From a virus, in IMG/VR virus record IMGVR_UViG_3300032116_010423, positions 1-56,165 of that record: a stretch of DNA of 56,165 nucleotides. One strand, written 5' to 3'. The notes beneath the pieces are model-generated. The model worked only from the letters and a program-made list of their open reading frames with translations, ran no database searches and was not told the DNA's origin. Position 1 is the first letter of the stretch. Each line of letters begins with the position of its first letter. Of this stretch, positions 40,312 through 48,217 are shown one piece after another. A program made the translations under genes and the position numbers.

Positions 40312-42044
40312 TAAGATAGGTCAGTTTGTTTCGTTTCGACTCTAAACTTAAATTGTGTTCTGTCATCGCTGATCATTAAACTATTGCTTCTAATTACTAA
40401 TGTATCAAAATTACCGTCAGTGTTAATATCTCTTAGTATAGCATCTAAATAGATACTGTCAAGATATGTTGAGTCGCCAACGTAGTGGTAGTCATCCGAA
40501 ACCTCTACTCGAGGAGTTCCGGCGCTGACATCAGTCCTACCATTTAACATTATAGTTAATTTTCCAGTCCTCATTGCATTGTATGTTTCACTTACCATTG
40601 AATAAGATATTTCAAATGCTTGATTAATTGCTTGGGGTAGGCGAAACAATGTAAGCTGTTGTCCACTTAAAATTGTGAGCTGATGCTCAAAACCCCAACT
40701 GTAGTTTGTTGGTCCTTGTACTTCGGCTATGTATGGTACATTGCCTAAGATGTTTGGAGTCACTAAAGGATTAATTGTCTGTGTGTAAGATAATACTCGT
40801 GTACGTGTAAAAAAGTCATTAACGGATGTATTGCCTAGTCTTGAATATTTAATGATACTGTATACTGGCTGATCGTCTGACCCACCGTCATTACCGCAGG
40901 TTATGAACTTGTTATTTCGACTTACGTTGTAAGTACCTTCATTAATTAAAATTGCCTGACGTTCTATGTTGGTAAACACACAGTCAGACCAAATATTGTT
41001 TGTAGGACCTGTAGCTGTACCATTAGCAACTGAGCCGTCAATGGTCATATCTTTACCAAATACAGCACCAAATCCACTTTCAGAAAAATTACAAATACTA
41101 AACACATTATCGTTAATGTCCCAGTTTGAAACAATATCATATGCCCAATTTTTAATTGAGCAATTTATAAATTTATTTCGAACAGTTTCAACACCGCCAT
41201 TCTTACTGTTTAAGGTTAACCCAATATTTGAAGTTATGTTAGTTGAGTTAACACCGTTCTCAAGAGAGTCAGTGCCAAGAGGCAAAATAGTTCCTAGAGA
41301 CCATGTACCAACTATTTCAACATCTTCAAATATGCTGTCTCTACAACTTTGTAAAACTAAACCTTTGCTAGTACCTACTGCTTTTAATGTTAGACCATAC
41401 AAGGTAATGTTTCTTGCTTGGTTATTAAATGTGCTAGTTGAGTCAGCAGCAGGTGTACCTGCTGTACTAGAATCGTTTACTGTTTGGAAAACTGCTTTAT
41501 TATTTCCTATTTGTCTAATTACGGTTTTGCCAGATCCAGCGCCTCGTATCGTAGCGTGTGGCGGGATATAAATCGTGTTACTGATAGTGTATACTCCAGG
41601 CTCCATTTCAAGGACTACTCTGTTACTTGTAGTAACTTCTAGTCCACCGTTTAGAAACAACTGATCAATAGCTCTTTGTAGAGCTACAGTACAATCAACT
41701 GCTTCAATTCCTTGTACACCAAATGCTTTAACGCTGACTTCGTCATCTAGTCTTTCTTGCAGTGTTCTTCTAACAGGATTTGAAGCATCTACACCAGTAA
41801 CAACTACGCCGCTGTTTTCTTTGTAGATATAACTATCTGCTAGGGTAAAAAGATCATCGTGTTCGGTAATGATCTTAGTATTACCTACTGTAGGAGCACC
41901 TTCCGCTACACTACCGTTGCCTATGTATAGTGCTTGTGTGTCAATTGCCCAGCCTAATTCGCCGCTGGCCAGCTGTGGGAGTCCGGAACCTTGATTCTCC
42001 TGCCCTCTTCTAATTTGTATCTTGCTTATTTGTACGACAGCCAC
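40311..42044 (-). CDS. tail fibre/tailspike with beta-helix
   Basis: 577 residues, GTG start with AGGAGAAT. N-terminal ISKIQIRRGQENQGSGLPQL and ASGELGWAIDTQALYIGNGS are the head-binding repeats common in marine T4-like fibres. Then AFGVQGIEAVDCTVALQRAI opens a pectate-lyase-like right-handed beta-helix (about 108-420), rich in N-N-x-I and FxxC-type turns. C-terminal domain of beta strands. Host receptor binding or polysaccharide cutting. Confidence 0.82.
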   Translation of the reverse strand: MAVVQISKIQIRRGQENQGSGLPQLASGELGWAIDTQALYIGNGSVAEGAPTVGNTKIITEHDDLFTLADSYIYKENSGVVVTGVDASNPVRRTLQERLDDEVSVKAFGVQGIEAVDCTVALQRAIDQLFLNGGLEVTTSNRVVLEMEPGVYTISNTIYIPPHATIRGAGSGKTVIRQIGNNKAVFQTVNDSSTAGTPAADSTSTFNNQARNITLYGLTLKAVGTSKGLVLQSCRDSIFEDVEIVGTWSLGTILPLGTDSLENGVNSTNITSNIGLTLNSKNGGVETVRNKFINCSIKNWAYDIVSNWDINDNVFSICNFSESGFGAVFGKDMTIDGSVANGTATGPTNNIWSDCVFTNIERQAILINEGTYNVSRNNKFITCGNDGGSDDQPVYSIIKYSRLGNTSVNDFFTRTRVLSYTQTINPLVTPNILGNVPYIAEVQGPTNYSWGFEHQLTILSGQQLTLFRLPQAINQAFEISYSMVSETYNAMRTGKLTIMLNGRTDVSAGTPRVEVSDDYHYVGDSTYLDSIYLDAILRDINTDGNFDTLVIRSNSLMISDDRTQFKFRVETKQTDLS

Positions 42045-42071
42045 TAGATTCTCCTACACAGTTATTTTATA

Positions 42072-42079
42072 TATTTATG
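42072..42079 (-). promoter_or_regulatory. late-type promoter CATAAATA
   Basis: CATAAATA 27 nt before the GTG of the tail fibre gene, overlapping the 3' end of the exonuclease gene. Confidence 0.65.
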
Positions 42080-42755
42080 CGTAGGACTCGTAATACTTGT
42101 AGACTCTATCGTACCATTCTTTGCGCCATTCTTCGTATTCAGCAGGCCATATGTCAAACTGCTGATATTCACAATCTCTAGTACAAATAAACACATGCCC
42201 TTCACAAATATTTGTACCGTGCATTTCATTATGTGCTTCTGCATAAGCTACGAGCTGTAGAAAATAATCTTCAATCCACTCAACTTTCTTAGGTTTATTG
42301 CTTTGTTTAAAATCCATAATAGATGGATTGCCTTTGTAAACTCCTACTAGATCAGTAGTTCCAGCGTACATTTGTGGCACATATAAGTTTACTTCGCTGC
42401 CCCATATTTCGTCAACGTTTGAAAGAGCATGTTGTTTAATCTGTTCTGCCATCTTATGTGCTTGTTGTGCGTAGGGATTTGAACCCGGACTAGGCCATAC
42501 GGCAGTGTCTATGTAATCTTCAAGATATTTGTGCATGCGGGTTCCAACACCTGCTGCTTCTGTGGTAATTTCAGTAGCTTTTTGTTCGCCTATTCTTTTC
42601 CGCCAGGCGTGTAGATGTGTTTTATCTTTGGTAGCATCTAGTATTGTAGTTACTGAGGCTACAGCAAATCCGTCGGGCGTCAAATATTTTCTTTTTCCCT
42701 CTACTGACGTTCTTTCTATTTTTTCATACTTGTAACGCTCAACAATTAAAGTCAT
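42075..42755 (-). CDS. PD-(D/E)xK exonuclease
   Basis: 226 residues. VASVTTILDATKDK, AAGVGTRMHKYLEDY, YAGTTDLVGVYKGNPSIMDFKQSNKPK (D...DFK core) and FLQLVAYAEAHNEM match the phage/MGME1-like exonuclease family used in recombination and DNA repair. Confidence 0.85.
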   Translation of the reverse strand: MTLIVERYKYEKIERTSVEGKRKYLTPDGFAVASVTTILDATKDKTHLHAWRKRIGEQKATEITTEAAGVGTRMHKYLEDYIDTAVWPSPGSNPYAQQAHKMAEQIKQHALSNVDEIWGSEVNLYVPQMYAGTTDLVGVYKGNPSIMDFKQSNKPKKVEWIEDYFLQLVAYAEAHNEMHGTNICEGHVFICTRDCEYQQFDIWPAEYEEWRKEWYDRVYKYYESYA

Positions 42756-42778
42756 TATAATTATACTCCTAGTTAACT

Positions 42779-42807
42779 ATACTACACTAGAAATAACTTT
42801 TTGTCAA
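42779..42807 (-). promoter_or_regulatory. sigma70-like promoter of the exonuclease gene
   Basis: TTGACA (42802-42807), 17-bp spacer, TAGTAT (42779-42784), then AGGAGTAT ribosome site. Confidence 0.65.
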
Positions 42808-42811
42808 GCAA

Positions 42812-43432
42812 TTAAAATGCTTTTTCAAGAGATTCTGATTTAGACCAGCCTATCAAAAAGTTAGCCTTCCAATGGTTTTGTTCAAAGCCTTTTAGATCTT
42901 TCCATTGATCACGTTTGTTCCAAACACGTTGCGCCGCATCTTTCCAGTCCATGTGTCTAATTGTGTATTCTATACATATGAGTTGATTTTTAAACATTTC
43001 ATAATTAACATTGTCGTGTTCTATGTGTAATACTTCAAACACTTCTCCACTAGGTGCTGTTGCATTTAGATCAAAGTCATAGCCCCATTTCTGTTTTGCT
43101 TGCAGTAGCATACGTGCTTGTGGAATTTCTTTAGAAATTTTAGTTAGTTGTTCAAATGCATATTCTGCATAAGAGCACCGATGTAGTATTAGTGAATGAT
43201 CTAAAAATAAATTATCATCTTCTAATTCAAACCAAGGTTCTTGCCAACACACATGATTTAATATAGGATGATTGATAGGATATTGCATAGCGGAATAAAA
43301 TTTGCGCTCTGCTTGATTTAACTCAAACCCGTCTTTGTCAAAATACTGAAAATCTTCTTTGTCTAGATTTTCAACTGCTCTAAGACACAACGGATTTGAA
43401 ATTAACAAATAGTCCTGTCTGGCTAGTCGCAT
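42812..43432 (-). CDS. phage protein of unknown function
   Basis: 206 residues, Trp- and acidic-rich (CWQEPWFELEDDNLFLDHSL, RHMDWKDAAQRVWNKRDQW). Conserved-looking, no motif recognised. Follows the core-protein reading frame by 1 nt. Confidence 0.6.
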   Translation of the reverse strand: MRLARQDYLLISNPLCLRAVENLDKEDFQYFDKDGFELNQAERKFYSAMQYPINHPILNHVCWQEPWFELEDDNLFLDHSLILHRCSYAEYAFEQLTKISKEIPQARMLLQAKQKWGYDFDLNATAPSGEVFEVLHIEHDNVNYEMFKNQLICIEYTIRHMDWKDAAQRVWNKRDQWKDLKGFEQNHWKANFLIGWSKSESLEKAF

Positions 43433-43433
43433 G

Positions 43434-43820
43434 TTACAATTTGTCGTCTAAGTTAGTTGCTCGTTTAGCCATAGCGCCTACAGATGCTCCAGCATTTGAT
43501 CTGTCACCTTGAGGTACATCTGATGGTGCTTTTTTAGTCTTAGGTTCTATTCCTCGTTCACTGAAGTTTGCTATTAGAGCTTTTATTCTAGGATCTGTGT
43601 CATAGGCTGCTTTGAAAGTATCGTAATGAAACTCTTCAGAATCTACATTCTGCATTAATTTATTAAGATCAAGATTCATCGCACCTGATTTAATTTCATT
43701 TGGTCTGGGCTTATTAAAATGCAAATAGGCAGTAGTACCTTTACGGTCTGCACTGCCTATTACTGTTCTTAAAACTTGTATTAGTTTTGTTGAGTCAATT
43801 GATGTTTCAGCTTCAGTTAC
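43434..43820 (-). CDS. core-gene extension reached by -1 frameshift
   Basis: 128-residue frame that begins right after an A9 run: VTEAETSIDSTKLIQVLRTV, then GTTAYLHFNKPRPNEIKSGA and MNLDLNKLMQNVDSEEFHYD. No ATG/GTG exists upstream in this frame; the only starts are TTG at 43724 and ATG at 43679, both inside the conserved-looking part. The slippery A-AAA-AAG (43820-43826) directly before the upstream TAA would join it to 43817-44650. An ATT start near 43840, or a lost base in A9, are alternatives. Confidence 0.65.
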   Translation of the reverse strand, partial: VTEAETSIDSTKLIQVLRTVIGSADRKGTTAYLHFNKPRPNEIKSGAMNLDLNKLMQNVDSEEFHYDTFKAAYDTDPRIKALIANFSERGIEPKTKKAPSDVPQGDRSNAGASVGAMAKRATNLDDKL

Positions 43821-44650
43821 TTTTTTTTTGAACTTAGTAATGTGCCTAATCTGCGGGAAAACTGTATTGATTCGCGCTTTGCACGACCAGCTTCTTCAGC
43901 ACCACCTGCTGCTGGAGCGGCTGTTGCAAATTCATCTTCATCATCTAGAGTTGGTTCCATGTCATCGCCTATATCTCCGCCCATGTCTGGCAATGGCTCT
44001 TCATCGCCTACGTCTGCGCCCATTGTGTCTGTCGGCTCAGCTTCACCTGTTAGTTGTCCAACACCTTGTGTTAGTGCAACACGAGTAGTTTCCATTGCAG
44101 CATACAATGATTCTAGTGCAGGCTTAACTGAGTTAACAAATGCGTCTGCCTGTTCTTGGCCCATTTCATCACGCACTGCGTCAGCTAGGTCAAGCATAGA
44201 TTCTGTCTGCATTTCTGCTGTGTCTTCCATCCAACCAGTAAGACGATCAACCATATCTTTAGCTGCCATTACTAGCTCTGCATGATCTTCTGCGCCTTCA
44301 ACTATTCTAGAATCTTCGTCTACAATTTTAGCAATTTTCTTTTTCTTTTCTTCTTTTTTACGCTTTTCATCAGCAGTCTTTTTAGGATCAGCTACATCTT
44401 CGCGCTCTAAAATAGCAGCATTTAAAACGTCTAGGAATAGTTTTGATTTTTGGTAGCTTTCGTTCTTAAGTACAGAACCAAAACTTTCATTTGTTTCTAC
44501 TTGCGAAATCTTTGTGCGCAGTCTGTTTCGAGCATCCTGTAGTTGCTCAAGCGTAAAAGCACCGATATCGATTCTAGTGCCGAATCTTTTAGCTAAACTT
44601 TCGTTTAGGCTTTTAGCTGTCATTGGTTTAGATATTTCTCTAATATTCAT
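43817..44650 (-). CDS. virion core/scaffold-like protein
   Basis: 277 residues, N-terminal MNIREISKPMTAKSLNES of the capsid-targeting type. Helical, with a Lys/Glu block (about 98-112), MVDRLTGWMEDTAEMQTESM, then an acidic Asp/Gly/Met-rich region (about 207-250) and a basic C-terminus (SSKKK). Core/scaffold-like composition. It ends at an A9 run and a TAA; -1 slippage gives a 405-residue fusion. AGGAAGAG site. Confidence 0.7.
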   Translation of the reverse strand: MNIREISKPMTAKSLNESLAKRFGTRIDIGAFTLEQLQDARNRLRTKISQVETNESFGSVLKNESYQKSKLFLDVLNAAILEREDVADPKKTADEKRKKEEKKKKIAKIVDEDSRIVEGAEDHAELVMAAKDMVDRLTGWMEDTAEMQTESMLDLADAVRDEMGQEQADAFVNSVKPALESLYAAMETTRVALTQGVGQLTGEAEPTDTMGADVGDEEPLPDMGGDIGDDMEPTLDDEDEFATAAPAAGGAEEAGRAKRESIQFSRRLGTLLSSKKK

Positions 44651-44695
44651 ATTAACTCTTCCTAGTTTGAATAGCGTACACTTTATTTAGTCTTT

Positions 44696-45121
44696 TCATC
44701 CTAAGATGATTCGATCTAGCTGTTGTTTAGCTTCTGCAGTTCTGGATCTTGCTATGTCGTAACGCATTTCAAGTATGTCTTTCCTGTTATAATCTTTGGT
44801 AGTTTTAATGTTGTGCTTGTAAAATACACAATCATTATACCATTTTTGTATGTCTTGATCAAGGCTCATTATTCGTGTTTTATGATCAGTCCCAGAAGCC
44901 ATTGATTTTGCTAGGGCTATTGCTGAAGTTTTGCAAAAAGTTTCAGCAATCTGCGCATTGTACTCGCAATCAAAAATCCTAAAAAAACCTCGTTTGTTTT
45001 CTCTAACAACATATTTTCCTATGCGGATACTGTTTCCTTTTTGATATGGAAACTTAGCAGGATCAATCTTTACATCCAACAGTTCTTCTAGGTCTTGTAT
45101 TAGTTTAATTTTGTTAATCAT
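44696..45121 (-). CDS. phage protein of unknown function
   Basis: 141 residues. NSIRIGKYVVRENKRGFFRI and C-terminal helix MRYDIARSRTAEAKQQLDRI. In the virion block; overlaps the upstream small gene by 8 nt. Confidence 0.6.
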   Translation of the reverse strand: MINKIKLIQDLEELLDVKIDPAKFPYQKGNSIRIGKYVVRENKRGFFRIFDCEYNAQIAETFCKTSAIALAKSMASGTDHKTRIMSLDQDIQKWYNDCVFYKHNIKTTKDYNRKDILEMRYDIARSRTAEAKQQLDRIILG

Positions 45122-45314
45122 TTTTAATCACCATAACAGAACCGTCGCTCCTTACTTTACTTATAAGACTTTTGCGCACTAGGTTTTCTATTATGAAACG
45201 ATCACGTTCGTTGAATTCGTGTAGATAGGTTGCAGCTTGGATGCTGTTGTATACACGAGCTTCGTCGTTGCTCATATGTATTGTAAACGAACTGATCAGT
45301 TGGTTGATTTTCAT
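45114..45314 (-). CDS. small virion-block protein with targeting-like start
   Basis: 66 residues starting MKINQLISSFTIHMSNDEAR. Winged-helix-like remainder (VRKSLISKVRSDGSVMVI). ATGA-coupled upstream. Function unknown. Confidence 0.6.
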   Translation of the reverse strand: MKINQLISSFTIHMSNDEARVYNSIQAATYLHEFNERDRFIIENLVRKSLISKVRSDGSVMVIKND

Positions 45315-45568
45315 ATTTCGTCGTCAAGCTCTACTTTATCGCCCGGTTTAATTGTTGTGTTTGGTTTAGACATAGTTGCTTGCCCGGGCTTCTGCTGTGC
45401 ATTTGTACTTAATTTAACTTTTCCAGTAGCAGGATCTTTAGCTAGAGCTTGCGGATTTTTCTTTAGATCAATCACAGTTTTAGTACCGTCGCCATTATCA
45501 ATTTCTGCACTTTGATTAGGCATCACTTTAGTAACTTTTGAGGGCTGCATTACTTCTGAAATTTTCAT
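45311..45568 (-). CDS. small virion-block protein with targeting-like start
   Basis: 85 residues starting MKISEVMQPSKVTKV. The rest is polar and low in hydrophobics (GDGTKTVIDLKKNPQALAKD). Likely packaged or core-associated. Overlaps neighbours by 4 and 1 nt. Confidence 0.6.
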   Translation of the reverse strand: MKISEVMQPSKVTKVMPNQSAEIDNGDGTKTVIDLKKNPQALAKDPATGKVKLSTNAQQKPGQATMSKPNTTIKPGDKVELDDEI

Positions 45569-45867
45569 TATATTTTCCTTGCTCTGTTTGTTGAATGTCT
45601 TGGTTTATTTAACTTCTTAAGTCTAAGAGATGCAGAATTTGATCGTTTTGTAAGTTTAGATTTAACCTTCATCGATCCGCCCTTTTTCTGTTTTGTTTGT
45701 TTTAGGGTAACACTCTTTTGTATGTCTATGGGCTTGTTGCATGCTGCTGGAGAACTCATAACTCTGCCCTTGCGAGGACCATATGTGCAGCGATACTTAC
45801 GAACAGTTTTATTTCCCTTGCGGCCCCAAGTGTTTCCACCAGCTTCAAATAGTTCTCTAATAAACAT
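45568..45867 (-). CDS. basic internal head protein, copy 1
   Basis: 99 residues. Targeting-like MFIRELFEAGG, then TWGRKGNKTVRKYRC, PRKGRV, and a Lys/Arg-rich tail with KSKLTKRSNSASLRLKKLNK. Paralogue of the next gene (same VRKYRC, GRxxxxxxxC and SNSAS/VNSAS order). Very basic, so probably a DNA-binding protein packed in the capsid like T4 internal proteins. Confidence 0.72.
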   Translation of the reverse strand: MFIRELFEAGGNTWGRKGNKTVRKYRCTYGPRKGRVMSSPAACNKPIDIQKSVTLKQTKQKKGGSMKVKSKLTKRSNSASLRLKKLNKPRHSTNRARKI

Positions 45868-45868
45868 A

Positions 45869-46156
45869 TCAGTGTTTCCTAGTTGATTTATTAAGCTGTT
45901 GAACTCTCTTGCTAGCTGAATTTACTCGCTTAGTTCTATTTGACTTTCTTGACAATCTAGCACCCATACGTGCTTTTGTAACTTTTAATCTTTTGCTTTT
46001 CTTAAGATCCGGTGGTGCAAAACATTGACTCATGTTGGCTACAATACGCCCGTGCCGACGACCGCCCATGCATCTATATTTGCGAACGACCTTTTTTCCG
46101 CTACGTGCCCAGACTTGTTTCTCGTCAAGGCTTATGGTAAGTTCTCTTAATAACAT
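45869..46156 (-). CDS. basic internal head protein, copy 2
   Basis: 95 residues. Targeting-like MLLRELTISLDEK, then VWARSGKKVVRKYRC, GGRRHGRIVANMSQCF, and a basic tail KSNRTKRVNSASKRVQQLNK. Its ATG is 5 nt after TAAATA, with no ribosome site. Confidence 0.72.
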   Translation of the reverse strand: MLLRELTISLDEKQVWARSGKKVVRKYRCMGGRRHGRIVANMSQCFAPPDLKKSKRLKVTKARMGARLSRKSNRTKRVNSASKRVQQLNKSTRKH

Positions 46157-46161
46157 GCAGT

Positions 46162-46167
46162 TATTTA
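46162..46167 (-). promoter_or_regulatory. late-type TAAATA promoter, leaderless
   Basis: GATAAATA then ACTGC then ATG at 46156. Just upstream a TCGGGA/TCCCGA hairpin (46168-46183) ends the previous gene. Confidence 0.6.
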
Positions 46168-46192
46168 TCGGGATAGGTCCCGACTAAAGATT

Positions 46193-46513
46193 TCAGATTC
46201 CGAAGAATTTAAAAACAGTTTGAATAGTGAGATTGCCGGTCCATCCAAGACCTGCGATGAATGCTAGAGATACCAAGCCGTATTTTAACAACTTGTCTTT
46301 GGCTTTTTCCATCTCTGCTATTTTAGCGGATAACTGTTTGTGTTGTTGGCAGCTGTCTTCATGCATACTGTGAAGCTGTGCTTTGAGCTCATCGCCTGTT
46401 CTGTCTAGACAATCGTGAATGTCCCTAACATCGATCTTGAGATCATCTATTTTTTCGTCTAAGTTTATTACCTTAGTTTCTACTATACCAAGTCGTTCTA
46501 CTGTTGTAGCCAT
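46193..46513 (-). CDS. coiled-coil protein with C-terminal TM
   Basis: 106 residues: heptad-rich helix (about 5-70, EKIDDLKIDVRDIHDCLDRT), then a TM (about 77-98). Tail-anchored; could be a holin/spanin-like or virion-associated membrane protein. Confidence 0.6.
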   Translation of the reverse strand: MATTVERLGIVETKVINLDEKIDDLKIDVRDIHDCLDRTGDELKAQLHSMHEDSCQQHKQLSAKIAEMEKAKDKLLKYGLVSLAFIAGLGWTGNLTIQTVFKFFGI

Positions 46514-46596
46514 TTTAGGCGTTCTCCGTGTATATTAAGTCAAGGTCCTTTCGGACATGTGTTTAAGTTGAAATCGCCTGTTGTGTGCCTTGTGTA

Positions 46597-46983
46597 TTAT
46601 TTATCTAGTTGTTCAAAAATAATGTTTGTGTGATTAGGGTCTTGCGTTCTAAATACGTTGGAGTCAAACTTTGCATCTTCTGTAAGGTCTGCAATAAATG
46701 GTACTAAATCAAAATCGTTAAGCATCATGTCTACTGATAAACTAGCTTCAGCTTCTACATAAAACTCCGCAGTCCACACAGTTTTTTTGCCCTTAAAACT
46801 AGATCCAAATATCTTTGCATCTTCTTTAGAAACTTTTATATAAAAGTCAGTAGCGTTGGTGCGTAACCCTATGGTATTATAAAGGGTCATAAAGTTTGCT
46901 TGTTGTCTAGTAAGCTGGGGATCATCACCTTTTCTAGCTCGTGTTTCTGTTATATCAACAAGTGTCTTGATTTTAAATTTCAT
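46597..46983 (-). CDS. phage protein of unknown function
   Basis: 128 residues: MKFKIKTLVDITETRARKGD, then RQQANFMTLYNTIGLRTNAT and VWTAEFYVEAEA. Conserved-looking. ATG 4 nt after a TAAATA that itself follows a terminator, so probably leaderless. Confidence 0.65.
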   Translation of the reverse strand: MKFKIKTLVDITETRARKGDDPQLTRQQANFMTLYNTIGLRTNATDFYIKVSKEDAKIFGSSFKGKKTVWTAEFYVEAEASLSVDMMLNDFDLVPFIADLTEDAKFDSNVFRTQDPNHTNIIFEQLDK

Positions 46984-46987
46984 CTAG

Positions 46988-46993
46988 TATTTA
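46988..46993 (-). promoter_or_regulatory. late-type TAAATA promoter, leaderless
   Basis: GTTAAATA then CTAG then ATG at 46983; only 8 nt separate the terminator T-tract (47002) from the box. Confidence 0.65.
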
Positions 46994-47001
46994 ACAGCCG
47001 T

Positions 47002-47028
47002 AAAAAAGCCCACTGTAAAAGTGGGCTT
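47002..47028 (-). terminator. rho-independent terminator of 47051-47410
   Basis: AAGCCCAC/GTGGGCTT stem, 7-nt loop, six T residues. Confidence 0.88.
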
Positions 47029-47050
47029 AGTCTTCCCATCCCGGGGAATA

Positions 47051-47410
47051 TTACATTGCGTACAATGAACTTGGCTCTGTTACAGTTAGTGTACCACCTG
47101 CTGTGAATGTCCAAACACCGCTTGATGTTAGGGAACCAGCACCAATGATACGACCAGCACGGATTGCTAGTGCATCAACATCCAATGCATGACGATCACC
47201 AAATGCAAGGATAGCAAGGCCATCACTCTTAACTTGGAATACTGCTGAAGTTGTACCAATTTCGTCGGTTACTGGTGTTGCTGAAGTTGCTGTTAGAGCA
47301 ACTGCGCCATCGGAACCGCTCAATACATATTTGTATACGGTTTGTTGGAATGTACGTTGTACTGTACCTAATGCTACTGCTGTTGGGTTAACTCTTGTTA
47401 CTGAAGGCAT
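47051..47410 (-). CDS. small virion structural protein
   Basis: 119 residues, Ala/Thr/Val/Gly-rich, no Cys: RVNPTAVALGTVQRTFQQTV, VYKYVLSGSDGAVALTATSA. Composition and isolated unit (strong terminator; leader with CTTCTCG/CGAGAAG hairpin and AAAGGAGAAA site) suggest a highly expressed decoration or coat protein. Confidence 0.65.
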   Translation of the reverse strand: MPSVTRVNPTAVALGTVQRTFQQTVYKYVLSGSDGAVALTATSATPVTDEIGTTSAVFQVKSDGLAILAFGDRHALDVDALAIRAGRIIGAGSLTSSGVWTFTAGGTLTVTEPSSLYAM

Positions 47411-47496
47411 TTTATTTCTCCTTTATCAAAAATGCACATCTTCTCGCTCCGAGAAGTTGTTATAATTATTTAGCACTTTGATTAAAAAGAGGCGAA

Positions 47497-47829
47497 TTAG
47501 CTCTTGTTTTTGGCTCTTTTATGCAGTAACTTGAGCTGTTGAATGTAGGCTGTACCAGAATTTACTATGTCTTCTACCATTTCAATGATAGGCATGTATC
47601 CTTCTACGAATGTACTAGGTACACTTTTACCTTCTTCTGCAAGCTCAACAAACTTTGTAGCTTTCATAGCGTTTTCTAATCCAACTAGGTAACCATAAAG
47701 AGCAACACGGCGTTGTTTAGAGAGACGCTCAACACGCCTACCTCGTATTCTGTCTAGGGCGTCTTCGTCAAGGTGTTGTTCAACAAGTCCTTCTTCGTAC
47801 AGACCCTTAATGAAATTCATGTCTTTCAT
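47497..47829 (-). CDS. virion-block protein, unknown
   Basis: 110 residues, helical, charged: LDEDALDRIRGRRVERLSKQ, then EGYMPIIEMVEDIVNSGTAY. One nt after its neighbour's stop side. Confidence 0.6.
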   Translation of the reverse strand: MKDMNFIKGLYEEGLVEQHLDEDALDRIRGRRVERLSKQRRVALYGYLVGLENAMKATKFVELAEEGKSVPSTFVEGYMPIIEMVEDIVNSGTAYIQQLKLLHKRAKNKS

Positions 47830-47830
47830 A

Positions 47831-48217
47831 TTATAGATATTTCTTTACAAACAATGCTGGAATTTCGTGATAGTCTTTGATGTCAAGAAAATCAGTTAAA
47901 CCATTTGATGTTTGAATATCCTTAGTAAACTGCATTCTTACCTGCGGTTTTACTTTGTCAGTGGTTGCTAGCATACGTAATATTTGAGCTTGGTCTGCTG
48001 TAACTTTAAAAGTTTTGCCGTCGTCGGTAGTAACAGTGTTTAGAGGCTTAGGATTTTCTTGACTATCTAATACTTTTCCTAGTTGATTAAACATTGTTTC
48101 ATTTTTAAAGCCGGGTGCATCTGCACCATCATCTTCTGGTCTAGCATCAAAGTCATCTAGTACTTCTGCTGTGATTTGATTTAGGTGATTTTCAAATTCT
48201 TTTAGATAACTATTCAT
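47831..48217 (-). CDS. virion-block protein, unknown
   Basis: 128 residues. Acidic N-terminal (EVLDDFDARPEDDGADAPGF), then VTTDDGKTFKVTADQAQILR. TAATG-coupled to the DUF-like capsid-tagged gene upstream. Confidence 0.6.
   Translation of the reverse strand: MNSYLKEFENHLNQITAEVLDDFDARPEDDGADAPGFKNETMFNQLGKVLDSQENPKPLNTVTTDDGKTFKVTADQAQILRMLATTDKVKPQVRMQFTKDIQTSNGLTDFLDIKDYHEIPALFVKKYL

Noticed and set aside
42471-42500. tRNA-like GGATTTGAACCC on the plus strand
   Set aside because: It lies inside the exonuclease gene and no cloverleaf can be drawn around it.
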